Shown piece after piece: positions 11,612-20,844 of a stretch of DNA of 64,000 nucleotides. Numbering within the stretch: the first letter of the stretch is position 1; each line of letters starts with the position of its first letter. The stretch spans positions 186,001 through 250,000 of the forward strand of contig JAQWSU010000006.1 of the NCBI GenBank assembly GCA_029243025.1. Direction: 5' to 3'. The translations under genes and the position numbers were made by a program. The notes below the pieces were generated by a model. The model was given only the letters and a program-made list of their open reading frames with translations. It had not been told where the DNA came from and searched no databases. Source of the DNA: Pirellulaceae bacterium. Its GTDB lineage: Bacteria; Planctomycetota; Planctomycetia; Pirellulales; Pirellulaceae.

Positions 11612-14215
11612 CTACGTACCCACCTCGGCCTCGATACGCTGAGCGATTTCTGCCACTTTGTGAGATACAAAGCGGATTCGCCCCTTCCGATCGACGAGCA
11701 TCAGTTTCGGAATAGATCGAACATCGTACTTCTTGGCAGTCTCTGTTGCCTCTTTACCGATCAGATTCGCCCACGGTAACTCTTCCTGGGAAAGAAACTC
11801 GGCCACCACCTTCAAGTCTTCATCCAGATTGACTCCTACGATCTGTAGCCCTTGCGTTTGATACTGTTTCGCCAGGGTTCGCAGTTCTGGCATGGCTTTC
11901 CGGCAAGGGCCGCACCACGTCGCCCAAAAATCGACAACGACCCAATTCCCACGATAGGTATCCCAATCAAAGCGACCTCCATCGGCCGTGACCCCAGTCA
12001 ACACAAGAGGCTTGTTCAAGTAATCTTTCTGAGAGCCGGCAGACTGGGCAATTCGCTTCCCATAGGCCGCTAATTGCTTGTCGTCGCTTTTTACGAATTC
12101 CGTCCCCAAGCGTTGAAAATAAGTCTCTCGATCCGGCGCATCGAGTCGATTGACCACATGCACCGATTGGGAAGCTAAGCGAAGATGTCGCCCATTCAAC
12201 GACTGTTGTTCGCAAAATTCGATCAAAGCGTTCAACAAACCGGGGAGTTCATCCTTCGCCGTATCGTCGGACGCCAATGCCTGTTGTTCCAGTTGGAGAA
12301 ATCGCATTTCGTTGACAACCGCCGGCCGTGGATCATCCTTCCATTGATCAATGGTTCGGTTTAACGCCTCTTCCGATTTTGCACTGCCCCAGGACGCATC
12401 TCGGTGAAGGTATTTTGTCTTCGCCAGCAAAGCGATCGTCTTCCACCGTTCCTTCGCGTCCGAAGCAAGCAATCGGTCCGAAGCTTCGACAACGCCGAGC
12501 GAAAATCCTTTTCGACGCTGAATGCTGCGAGGCTTATCCTGCATTTCCAGAATGAAGTCGATCAAACCGATGGCGGTGGCATCGGCCGGAGGAGCGTAAG
12601 GATTTGTCTCCTGCAACTCTTTTGACAACCCGGTCACTGCCGAAGCCTCTTGGCTTTTCGCCGCTTCAACATCCGACTCAGGTGAAAGAACGGCGACGTA
12701 ACGCAAGCCATTCCTGTCGCGCGCGATTTCGGCCGTATCAGAACTTCCGAGTCGCTCTTTTAAGAGGGATTGCAAGCGGTCCCCTTTCGAATGGATGTCA
12801 AGCACGACTCCCTGCGGACCAATGAGCAACGTGTAAGGCACTGACTCGACCCCAGCACGTAAGGCGTTTGGATTCTGATAGCCCGCCGCACTGGCATCCG
12901 GATTAACAATGATCGGCAACGAGAGTGGATTTTCCTGCAAATATCTTTCCAGACCATTTCGATCGTCATCCAAATTAATCGTGACGATTTTCACCCCTTG
13001 ATCGCGATACGGCGCGATTGTTCGTCTTAAGCTGCGAACTTCCTGCACCCAGCCACTGTGCCAGCTTTGCCAAAAACAAACCACCACGTGGTGCCCTCGA
13101 TAAGCTTCCCAATCAAACGGTTCGCCATCCAATAGGACTCCGTCTATCTGCATGGGCTTACCAATCGAATCCATCCGTTGCTCGGCCAACTGCACCGAAC
13201 GATTCAGACTTGCCATCAGCTCTTCATCAGTGCTTTCGTAATGATCCTGCACGATTTGATACACTTGCCGTGCCGACTCAAAGCTGCCGCGTGATTCAAA
13301 GGTGAGGGCTGCTTGAAGCGCGTAGCCCAACACGTCATCTCGCGTGCGGCTATCCTTCAAGGCCTCGCTTACCGTTTCGCCGAGCGATGCCAGTCCAGTT
13401 GCGTCTCCCGTTAACGCTTCACTGACACGTTGGGTAATTCTGACTTGTGTCGCTTCGCCGATCAGCGCCCTGGCGCTGGCTGCCACTTCCGTATCGGCAT
13501 CTTTCTGAAAACGCTCACCGACAGATTCGAGTATATCGGCCGATAAGGCAACGTGCCCCTGTTGAAAAACTAAACCGGCCGTACGACTCGCCGTGTTGAA
13601 CGCCGTCGAATCAAGGTTGGGATGTTGCAGAAAACTCTCCAACTGGCTTCGCAGTGCCGAATCATCTTGCTCTTGCGAATTCAAGAACGTATTTACTTGG
13701 CCTTCAAATTCCGCGATTAAAACGAATCGCTCGAGATCCGCATTACCACTCGATTTTAGTTCGACAACAAACTTGTCATACGCAACTCGACCCTCTTCAG
13801 AGTTCAAAAGCGCAAGCGTCTGTAACGCTTGCAACTTCAATCGGCTTGCCAACAATCGAGTTCTGGCATCATTTTCTTGAGCCAGAATCTTGTTACATGC
13901 TTCGGCTCGAGCTTCCATCACACGGTTCAGAACGACAAGATGCTCGCTCTTCATTTGTCGCGACGAGAGATCCATGCCATTCAACTCACTGGCTTGAATT
14001 TCATCGATGAATTCAAGCAACTCTTCGGTCGTGCCATTTGGCACGTCAATGGGTTCGACAGACGCGCTAAGCGGATTCGCTCCCACCGCCTCCAACAAAC
14101 TAACCTCCGATGATGATTCCTCGATCGAGGGGCGACAGCCGATCGACAGGAGAAGGGTTGAGGCGACCAACCAACAGAACATCCAACGACAACGAATGGA
14201 TCTCAAATCGTTCAT
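11612..14215 (-). CDS. Lipoprotein with two TlpA-like thioredoxin domains, the first inactive
   Basis: An 867-residue exported lipoprotein; the lipobox LSIGC is at about residues 23-27. The layout is an internal duplication: an alpha-helical segment, a thioredoxin domain near residues 355-490, a second helical segment, and a thioredoxin domain at about 730-867. The C-terminal domain has the WCGPC active site (codons at about 11903-11917). In the first domain the same position reads WHSGW (13049-13063), so both redox Cys are lost while the fold residues around it (VVVCFWQSW, SVPYTLLIGPQG) remain. The second half probably reduces or forms periplasmic disulfides; the first may serve binding. No nearby cytochrome maturation gene explains a specific client. 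Confidence 0.88.
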   Translation of the reverse strand: MNDLRSIRCRWMFCWLVASTLLLSIGCRPSIEESSSEVSLLEAVGANPLSASVEPIDVPNGTTEELLEFIDEIQASELNGMDLSSRQMKSEHLVVLNRVMEARAEACNKILAQENDARTRLLASRLKLQALQTLALLNSEEGRVAYDKFVVELKSSGNADLERFVLIAEFEGQVNTFLNSQEQDDSALRSQLESFLQHPNLDSTAFNTASRTAGLVFQQGHVALSADILESVGERFQKDADTEVAASARALIGEATQVRITQRVSEALTGDATGLASLGETVSEALKDSRTRDDVLGYALQAALTFESRGSFESARQVYQIVQDHYESTDEELMASLNRSVQLAEQRMDSIGKPMQIDGVLLDGEPFDWEAYRGHHVVVCFWQSWHSGWVQEVRSLRRTIAPYRDQGVKIVTINLDDDRNGLERYLQENPLSLPIIVNPDASAAGYQNPNALRAGVESVPYTLLIGPQGVVLDIHSKGDRLQSLLKERLGSSDTAEIARDRNGLRYVAVLSPESDVEAAKSQEASAVTGLSKELQETNPYAPPADATAIGLIDFILEMQDKPRSIQRRKGFSLGVVEASDRLLASDAKERWKTIALLAKTKYLHRDASWGSAKSEEALNRTIDQWKDDPRPAVVNEMRFLQLEQQALASDDTAKDELPGLLNALIEFCEQQSLNGRHLRLASQSVHVVNRLDAPDRETYFQRLGTEFVKSDDKQLAAYGKRIAQSAGSQKDYLNKPLVLTGVTADGGRFDWDTYRGNWVVVDFWATWCGPCRKAMPELRTLAKQYQTQGLQIVGVNLDEDLKVVAEFLSQEELPWANLIGKEATETAKKYDVRSIPKLMLVDRKGRIRFVSHKVAEIAQRIEAEVGT

Positions 14216-14407
14216 GAAAGCTCACTTAGCTTTTGATTGCAGAATAAAAGTGGGACACAGTAGGAATTCGGCTACTCCCAATTTAAAAAAGCTCTGCGAA
14301 TCGAAGAAGCTCGATTCGACCTCATCGGCTAGAATTCTGCACAAATCGCTGCGTGCTAGCACCCCCAGCAGGCTCTCAAGCCGTTCCCCCCTCGTTCACG
14401 ACGCGGC

Positions 14408-15208
14408 TTAACGCCAATGATCCGTGGGTGCATAAATCGAGCGGCCCCCATCGACTGGTAAGCAAACGCCCGTCAGGTACTCGTGCTCGAGCAAAAACAG
14501 GGTCGCGTCCACCACATGCTCGGGCTTACCCTCTCGTTTAAGTAAGGAGGAATCGATTGCAGCTTGGCGCGCGGCTGAAGGCAGGTCGTCGGGCAAGGTC
14601 ACAGGACCCGGCAGAACCGCATTGACCCGAATGCGAGGATTTCGCCGAGCTAACTCGATCGCAAAGTCACGGGTAATCGTAGGGATCGCCCCCTTCGAGG
14701 CGAAATAGGCCGCATAGGCTTCGTACGGTCGTCGCGTCGCCCAATCTCCAAAGTTGACAATCACCCCGCCGGACGGTTGATCAACCATGATTTGTCCACC
14801 GATCTGGCAGCAGAGAAACGTGCCGAGTGTGTTCACCTCAAAATGGCGCCGGACGTCGTTGTCCGAAATTTCTGACAGTTCACGTCGCTCCCAAATTGAT
14901 GCACAATTGGCGAGCGCATCTAAGCGTCCAAAAGCCCGTTGGCATTCCTCAAATATTTTTTCGACTTCGGTTTGCTTACTAAGATCGGCAACCTGCCAAA
15001 TGGCGTCGGTCCCCTGAGAGCGCAGCTCCTCGACAAACTGCTCGGCCTCGGTAGCCGATCGATTCGCGTGGATCACAAGTCGATAACCATTTCGAGCCAG
15101 ATCGCGAGCGATCGATTGACCAAGACGGTGCTTCGCCCCACTCCCAGTCACCAAGGCAACCGGTTGTTCCGTTCCGAATAGTGCGTGATGTTTGGTTTCA
15201 TTTATCAT
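14408..15208 (-). CDS. SDR of the pteridine reductase (PTR1/FolM-like) type
   Basis: A 266-residue SDR with a glycine-rich TGSGAKHRLG (residues 21-30), HANRS after the second strand as in NADPH-binding pteridine reductases, and Y168/K172 (YFASK). The usual catalytic Ser is replaced by an Asp (D155 in VNFGDWATRR), 13 residues before the Tyr, the spacing seen in PTR1-type enzymes. This suggests reduction of dihydropterin or dihydrofolate, though other PTR1-like SDRs have drifted. It starts 15 bases after the prepilin-peptidase-like gene and is probably co-transcribed with it; the two functions have no obvious link. Confidence 0.8.
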   Translation of the reverse strand: MINETKHHALFGTEQPVALVTGSGAKHRLGQSIARDLARNGYRLVIHANRSATEAEQFVEELRSQGTDAIWQVADLSKQTEVEKIFEECQRAFGRLDALANCASIWERRELSEISDNDVRRHFEVNTLGTFLCCQIGGQIMVDQPSGGVIVNFGDWATRRPYEAYAAYFASKGAIPTITRDFAIELARRNPRIRVNAVLPGPVTLPDDLPSAARQAAIDSSLLKREGKPEHVVDATLFLLEHEYLTGVCLPVDGGRSIYAPTDHWR

Positions 15209-15223
15209 CGTGGACTCTCACCT

Positions 15224-16273
15224 TCATCTCAGTAACCTTCGTCGAGCGTAGTCGATGCCGTAGCCGCACGCGTAGATCGCGAGTACTCCACCGAGGCATG
15301 TTAGCTGCGTGACACGTTCTGGCAGAACGTATTGAACAATATCCGACAGTTTTGCGACCCAGACAACCATTGCCACTGCAAAGGCAAGTAGCCAAATTGA
15401 ACGGGCCTTGCTGGCAACAAGTGGGAACAGAACATTGCTGAGACTGGCAACCAAAGCGATCACTGCAACAGCCGTCGCCGACATCGTGATGCCCACCAAA
15501 GCAGCAACGCAAAGTCGATTTGTTCGTTGGAAACGGGTTGTCAGTTGGGGTTCGACCAACAAGCCAACCAAGCCGCCAAATGCTCCACCTAGTAGTGGAT
15601 TGACCCACATTTGATCATCTTGAAGCAACCGCGTGGTGATCGGACTTGCCCAATTGCTGCAGACAAATCCGATCAGACAAGGAAGAAACAGTGCAGCGGT
15701 GACCGGATGCCCATCCAGATCCATCAAGGCAACACAAAAGATCGTAGAAAACAGCAAAGCATGAATCGCAAACAAGCTTAAACGCACGTCCACTGACGCA
15801 ATACGATTTTGCAGCTGCCAAACATCGGCCCACCAAAATATCAGAAACGCCGCCGCCACAATACCCTCAACGATCGGATAGCGCCTCGAGATCGGCACCT
15901 GGCAATCTCGACAGCGGCCTTTCAGCAATAGCCAGCCAAGCACTGGGAGGTTATCGCGCGCGCGGATCGCATGCTGACAATTTGGGCAACAAGATCCAGG
16001 ATGCATCAAACTCATACCGGCCGGTATTCGATAAACAACCACATTCATAAAACTGCCGATACATCCACCCAAGAAGCAAAACCAGATTGCTGCCAGCCAG
16101 GGTAATTGATCAATGGCAATCGTGAGTGATTCGAGGCTTGTTTGGGCGATGTTCACCGAGTTTCCTAACTGCTTGAGCAGCCTTTCTGGCTTCGGCGCGA
16201 CGACGATGCCTTGCCTTGGTGTGAAGATTCTGCTGGAAGCACTAGAATGTGGCAAGTCACCTATCGGTGACAT
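15224..16273 (-). CDS. Prepilin peptidase-like membrane protein lacking the second catalytic Asp
   Basis: A homologue of the PilD/GspO family, up to 350 residues. The N-terminal domain is well kept: GGCIGSFMNVVVYRIPAGMS, then the two zinc Cys pairs CPNC and CRDC, and RYPIVEG. About eight membrane helices follow. The first Asp of the A24 peptidase is present (ALMDLDGH), but the second motif GxGD is absent; the matching region reads RTNRLCVAALVG, with Asn where Asp is expected. It may be inactive as a protease or act only as a methyltransferase. The start is uncertain: ATG at 16273 leaves 44 bases to the divergent aminopeptidase, whereas a GTG at 16156 has an AGGA site and leaves 161. Confidence 0.78.
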   Translation of the reverse strand: MSPIGDLPHSSASSRIFTPRQGIVVAPKPERLLKQLGNSVNIAQTSLESLTIAIDQLPWLAAIWFCFLGGCIGSFMNVVVYRIPAGMSLMHPGSCCPNCQHAIRARDNLPVLGWLLLKGRCRDCQVPISRRYPIVEGIVAAAFLIFWWADVWQLQNRIASVDVRLSLFAIHALLFSTIFCVALMDLDGHPVTAALFLPCLIGFVCSNWASPITTRLLQDDQMWVNPLLGGAFGGLVGLLVEPQLTTRFQRTNRLCVAALVGITMSATAVAVIALVASLSNVLFPLVASKARSIWLLAFAVAMVVWVAKLSDIVQYVLPERVTQLTCLGGVLAIYACGYGIDYARRRLLR

Positions 16274-16317
16274 CCGCAACCCGAGTCCAAAACCATCTTG
16301 AATCTGGAATCATTCGC

Positions 16318-17769
16318 ATGCAGTTTACCACCCGACAGGAATCTATCGAACAGGTCGAAGCTGATGCCGTTGTCGTCGGCGTCTATCAGGACCGTCTCAG
16401 TTCGGCCGCTCAGATCATTGATGAAGTGAGCAACGGATTGATCCAACGGCTGCTGGAATCAGAGGAATTTAAAGCCGAAATTGGCTCAATCAAGACCTTA
16501 TATTATCTTAGCGGTGTCAAAAGTCCGATCGTGGTGTTGATCGGACTGGGCGATTCGAATGAGCTTCAACCAGGCAACGCCTATCGGGCGACTGCGACAG
16601 CAGCTCGAAGTTTGTCGAGCGGTCATCGCGATCGGCTAGCCTTTGCCGCAGATGAATCATGGTCGTCGGCCTGCATCGAAGCCGCCGTTGCTGGATCTCT
16701 GATTGGATTTCAGGGCCCCGGCCTCTATCAGACTGAGCAGAAGCGAACGCCACCGGCCGGATTAATCTGGCTGACCAAGGACGACGAAGCAGGTCAAAAA
16801 GGCATACTCATCGGGGAAAGTGTAAATCTGACGCGTCGCCTGGTCGACGAACCACCTCATGCGATGTATCCCGAATCATTTGCCAACGTCGCCCAAGAGG
16901 TTGCTACAGAAGCGGGGATGAATTGTGAGATTTGGGACGAACAGAAGCTCGAATCGGAAAACTGCGGCGCGTTGCTCGCTGTCGCTCGAGGCTCTTCCCG
17001 ACCACCACGAATGGTGATCCTGAGACATCAAGGCGGCAACGCAGCAGATGATTGGCTGGCATTGGTAGGCAAAGGTGTTACGTTCGATTCAGGTGGCCTG
17101 TCACTGAAGCCCAGTGAATCGATGAAGACAATGAAGTGTGATATGGCAGGAGCCGCCACCGTATTAGGAGCAATGCGAGCAATTGCCAGATTAAAACTGC
17201 CGATCAACGTGATGGGACTGATGGGGCTAGTGGAAAACATGCCTGGCGCCGACGCGTACAAGCTGGGTGACGTCCTGACTGCAAAAAATGGTACGACTAT
17301 CGAAGTCCACAATACGGACGCCGAAGGGCGACTCGTCTTGGCAGACGCTTTATCCGTGGCCGTCGAGAACAACGCAAAACATATCGTCGACTTGGCGACG
17401 CTTACTGGTGCTTGTGTCGTCGCACTCGGCTTGGATGTCGCAGGACTGATGACAAACGATCAAGCCTGGTGTGACGCGATCGCATCGGCCGCTGACAGCG
17501 CTGGCGAGCAAGTCTGGCAGTTGCCCATGTTCCCGGAATATGGGAAGCAAATTCTAGGGAGCGTAGCTGACATCAAAAACGTCGGCGAGGGCCGCTGGGG
17601 CGGTGCGATCACTGCGGCAAAGTTACTCGAAAGATTTGTCGATGAGACTCCTTGGACACACATCGACATCGCAGGACCTGCTTTTCTTGAAAAACCGAAG
17701 CCCTGGCTTGAGACTGGAGCCAGCGGCGCCCTTGTACGCACACTCATCGAGCTGGCTCGCCAATCCTGA
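16318..17769 (+). CDS. pepA: Leucyl aminopeptidase, family M17
   Basis: A 483-residue cytosolic aminopeptidase that removes N-terminal residues using two metal ions. The C-terminal catalytic domain holds VGKGVTFDSGGLSLKP (Lys and Asp ligands), MKCDMAGAA, and the signature NTDAEGRLVLADAL with Asp/Glu ligands and the catalytic Arg. The N-terminal domain is shorter and less conserved, as is normal. The ATG at 16318 is chosen because the family begins near here; the frame stays open 23 codons upstream. It is divergent from the prepilin-peptidase-like gene. Confidence 0.94.
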   Translation: MQFTTRQESIEQVEADAVVVGVYQDRLSSAAQIIDEVSNGLIQRLLESEEFKAEIGSIKTLYYLSGVKSPIVVLIGLGDSNELQPGNAYRATATAARSLSSGHRDRLAFAADESWSSACIEAAVAGSLIGFQGPGLYQTEQKRTPPAGLIWLTKDDEAGQKGILIGESVNLTRRLVDEPPHAMYPESFANVAQEVATEAGMNCEIWDEQKLESENCGALLAVARGSSRPPRMVILRHQGGNAADDWLALVGKGVTFDSGGLSLKPSESMKTMKCDMAGAATVLGAMRAIARLKLPINVMGLMGLVENMPGADAYKLGDVLTAKNGTTIEVHNTDAEGRLVLADALSVAVENNAKHIVDLATLTGACVVALGLDVAGLMTNDQAWCDAIASAADSAGEQVWQLPMFPEYGKQILGSVADIKNVGEGRWGGAITAAKLLERFVDETPWTHIDIAGPAFLEKPKPWLETGASGALVRTLIELARQS

Positions 17770-18089
17770 TGCTCTCGCATGAAGAGCACGCTTACACCCC
17801 GCGGCAGGCCGAAAACAGTGCGTGCCGCGCCGAGATCCCGCGCGGATCAAGGCGAACGATGTTTGTTCCGCGACGCTTCACGAAACCCCGTGTTTTCGCA
17901 CCTAACCTTCGCACCTAACCGGTGAGACGCATCTGTCGCAAGTGGCCGACCGTGCCCATCTGTGTATCATCGGCAACAACACCGAATCGCTCCGCAAGCA
18001 TCGAAGCATATCGACTTCGATTCGCAAGCTTTAGTTGATACGCATCACAACAAGAAATCACAGCCCCCTACCTTTTCCCGAGGAGCGGA
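17770..18089. other. Intergenic region, 320 bases
   Basis: No gene was recognised. A short hairpin (TGCTCT/AGAGCA, near 17770-17788) follows the aminopeptidase but has no T-run, so it is not called a terminator. A 13-base tandem duplication lies at 17895-17920. Confidence 0.5.
17895..17920. repeat. Perfect 13-base tandem duplication
   Basis: TTCGCACCTAACC occurs twice in immediate succession (17895-17907 and 17908-17920) in non-coding DNA between the aminopeptidase and the glycosyltransferase half-gene. Confidence 0.9.
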
Positions 18090-18788
18090 TCACACGGCAC
18101 TATAAACATGACTGACGTAAATCATGCGCAAACGCAATCCCTGCACAAAAGATATCCACAACAGCATTTGATTGATAATGAATCGGATAAAACAGAATCT
18201 TAGGCGACGCATTAACGAGAGGTCTTTCCTGCGAAAATCGGGGACGAGGTAAATCGTGGCACTAACGGCCGTACTTAGCAACCCGATGTAAAAGATGGGC
18301 ACCCAACCCATCAGGCTTGCACCAATCATCAAAAGAATACCTATATTCATCGAAAGCAATGACGAGAGAAAGATGATGATCGTCACCGGACATGGCCTTG
18401 CCACCCAGCACTGATGGTCGGTCGCTTCTGGATCACGAGCGCCCGTACTAGAAAAGATCTCAATACCCCCCTTCGAAATTTTTCGCATCAGTATCACCTG
18501 GTAACATGCAGTCAACCACCACTGTTGGATAATTTTTTTGAATGTGAAATTTGCAGTGTGTCGAACTTGCGCACTCGGGTAGGAGAACAGGCTACCCCGC
18601 TCGCTGAATCGAATGCCCATGTCAACATCTTCACATGCACGCATCTTGATATCGAAATCGCCAACTTCGGAAAAAACACTTCGGCGATAACCGACGTTGC
18701 CACCTTGGAAGAAGAGGCTGACGGCTTTCTGCTGTTCCATTGGCAGATAGCGAAAGGTGAAGTATTTCTGATTCCAACGAATAATCAT
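18090..18788 (-). CDS. Family 2 glycosyltransferase, C-terminal half (separate frame)
   Basis: A 232-residue frame that carries the second half of a GT-A family 2 transferase: FFQGGNVGYRRSVFSEVGDFD followed by ACEDVDMGIRFSERG, the acceptor-side motif (ED) that normally follows the DDD motif in the same protein. Three or four membrane helices follow (about residues 130-230). Its ATG overlaps the TGA of the preceding frame as ATGA, so it can be translationally coupled. The first half of the domain lies in the upstream gene. Either a natural split or a one-base frameshift separates them; the in-frame join would be seamless. Confidence 0.7.
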   Translation of the reverse strand: MIIRWNQKYFTFRYLPMEQQKAVSLFFQGGNVGYRRSVFSEVGDFDIKMRACEDVDMGIRFSERGSLFSYPSAQVRHTANFTFKKIIQQWWLTACYQVILMRKISKGGIEIFSSTGARDPEATDHQCWVARPCPVTIIIFLSSLLSMNIGILLMIGASLMGWVPIFYIGLLSTAVSATIYLVPDFRRKDLSLMRRLRFCFIRFIINQMLLWISFVQGLRLRMIYVSHVYSAV

Positions 18789-20539
18789 CGGGCCACCTCA
18801 GCAGTTGCCACCTTATATTTTTGGCGATAGAAATCACCCCACGCCGTGCAGTCGTCATCACGAAATGAAATACCACCCCCGCAGGAAACTACCTGGGAGT
18901 CGTATTCGAACGGTAACATCATGTTTTGAACCCAATCTTTTGGTGCCAGACAATCATCGTCGATAAAAAGCACGACGTCCGAGGATGAATTTGCATTTTG
19001 AATCGCACAATTCCGCGCGGCAACAACCCCGGGCGTCCTTTCACAAACCCAGCGAAATTTCGAAAAGGAGGACACGTATTCCTCGAGCAAGGCTACTGTT
19101 TCATCGGATGAGCCATTGTCAATAACAAGAATTTCCTCAGGCTGCCGCGACTGGATCAACAACGAATCGATGGTTTGCCGCAGTGAAGCGGCACGATTAA
19201 ATGTAGGAATCAGTACCGACACGCGAAGTTGCTTTCGCTCTGAACCGCGCAACAGTGATTGTGCTGCAAAACAAGCCTCCGCATTGTTACCATTCGCCTG
19301 TAGATCGGCAATTTGCTCGAGCCGCTCAGAATCCCTGGCCTGATCACGTTCAAGCCAATAAAGAATTTCACCGAGGGCAAAGAGCAGCGTTGTTGGACCG
19401 TTGAGAAACAAAAACGCAGTACCGTCCGCAAGCCTCTTTGCCTCGCGACGGTTCACCGTTGCCAAAGGAGTATTTCCATTTCCAGGAACTTCGTCATCGC
19501 AGATCGCTGCAAAAGTCAATGGATTTTGTTCCACCGTCAGAATGGAATAGTTATCCCCTGAAAGTAAGGGAAGAAGTACGCCTCCGACGTAGGCATAATG
19601 CGTGTTTTTTTTTCGCCGAAGCTCGTCGATCTCTGCCAATGAGGGAAAGTCCAACTGTCTGATCTCAAAAGATTGCGGGATCTCACTGAAGGCACGAATA
19701 ATCGAGATGGGTACAGTTTCGCGAAACAAGCGGTTCGGAATCACCGCGTGCATATTTTGCATCGAACCACGAGTCTCGATAGTGGACAATAGCTCATTTC
19801 GAAAACAGGAAAACATCAACTCGGCATTGCCGCGCACATTCGTGGGAAGCGGAACCACCTCGTCGAGCCGCTCAGTAATCCGTTGTAAAACATAGCGAGC
19901 AAGTGTTTCATCAAAAGAAAGGTGCTCTAAATAAAGCAGAAACTTTCGCCACACGTCCGACATGATCGCAAGTCGGATCGCACCCGGTGACAACGAAGAC
20001 GATAGGGTTGACAGGGTTTTTGAAATTAAAGGCAAATCTCCTCGTACAAATATCGGGCGGAGTTGATTTGCGATCGCCAATAGGTAGGGCTTGGTGATTT
20101 GAAGAGTGCTCTCGAATTCCTCGATCGTCAGGATCCCCACTTCATCTGAATTGGCCAGTGGCAGAAACAAACGGCGCAAGAATACGAGGGTGACCTCAAT
20201 GTCATCACGAATCCTTTCAGACTCTTCAACGGATTTGATCAGAACAAAAAAATCAATATCACTGATTCCGTAACGCATCGTTCCCCGAGCAGCACTCCCC
20301 GAGAGCACCACCGCAATCACATGCGGATTGCGTCGCAAGAGAAACACCAGCGCTCGAACACTCAACCAATAATACAATCGGAAAAGAATGCGAACCGGTG
20401 TGTTCGATAATGCAAGACCGATTCTACGGCAACGTATCTGGCGAAGCGTTGGAATGAAAGTCATTATCTTGATGCAAAAAAGATCCTTCGTAACCGCATC
20501 AGCCAACAATAAACAACTTCGATAAAGATGCGGGAGCAT
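18785..20539 (-). CDS. Nucleotidyltransferase domain fused to the N-terminal half of a family 2 glycosyltransferase
   Basis: A 584-residue protein. Residues about 60-110 hold a minimal-nucleotidyltransferase motif, LSGSAARGTMRYGISDIDFF, with the GS and DxD pattern. A helical middle of about 300 residues is unrecognised. From about residue 430 a family 2 glycosyltransferase begins, RVSVLIPTFNRAASL, with LVIDNGSSDET and the metal motif FIDDDC, but it stops after WGDFYRQKY. The acceptor half is in the overlapping downstream frame. The combination of an MNT-type domain and a GT2 in one chain is unusual. ATG at 20539 is used; M26 (MTFIP) is an alternative. No neighbouring sugar-nucleotide or polysaccharide genes give a pathway. 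Confidence 0.75.
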   Translation of the reverse strand: MLPHLYRSCLLLADAVTKDLFCIKIMTFIPTLRQIRCRRIGLALSNTPVRILFRLYYWLSVRALVFLLRRNPHVIAVVLSGSAARGTMRYGISDIDFFVLIKSVEESERIRDDIEVTLVFLRRLFLPLANSDEVGILTIEEFESTLQITKPYLLAIANQLRPIFVRGDLPLISKTLSTLSSSLSPGAIRLAIMSDVWRKFLLYLEHLSFDETLARYVLQRITERLDEVVPLPTNVRGNAELMFSCFRNELLSTIETRGSMQNMHAVIPNRLFRETVPISIIRAFSEIPQSFEIRQLDFPSLAEIDELRRKKNTHYAYVGGVLLPLLSGDNYSILTVEQNPLTFAAICDDEVPGNGNTPLATVNRREAKRLADGTAFLFLNGPTTLLFALGEILYWLERDQARDSERLEQIADLQANGNNAEACFAAQSLLRGSERKQLRVSVLIPTFNRAASLRQTIDSLLIQSRQPEEILVIDNGSSDETVALLEEYVSSFSKFRWVCERTPGVVAARNCAIQNANSSSDVVLFIDDDCLAPKDWVQNMMLPFEYDSQVVSCGGGISFRDDDCTAWGDFYRQKYKVATAEVAR

Positions 20540-20844
20540 GATTCTAATTCAGAAAGAAATGACGGTGCAAAGCAGATTCACCGCTAATCGAGTTTTTTCT
20601 CAAAAACCCGTTACCTTGGCAAAATTCGGGCCGCGAAAAACACCCCTCGGCGTCTTTCGAGCGATCCGTGGCCTACAAAAGGTCCAAATCGAGGCCGATT
20701 GCGCGAGATTTTGCCGGTTGCCAGCCAGCAACCAGGCCCAAAAGCTGAAAACAACAGGTATAATTCCGGCAATATTCCGAAATGGGAAACGAATTTATGG
20801 GCGAGTACTAAGTTCGAATTCCTGATCCAGCTGGGGTCTGCACG
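20540..20844. other. Intergenic region, 305 bases, between divergent genes
   Basis: No gene was seen. It carries a perfect TATAAT at 20759-20764 (listed separately) and a small GGTTGC/GCAACC hairpin near 20716-20733. Confidence 0.5.
20759..20764 (+). promoter_or_regulatory. Possible -10 element for the NfeD-like/flotillin genes
   Basis: A perfect TATAAT lies 80 bases upstream of the NfeD-like ATG. No good -35 box is found at 16-18 bases, so the call is tentative. Its flank TATAATTC resembles the one before GAPDH. Confidence 0.35.

Noticed and set aside
17770-17788. Hairpin after leucyl aminopeptidase
   Set aside because: The stem is six bases and no T-run follows, so it is not a credible terminator.
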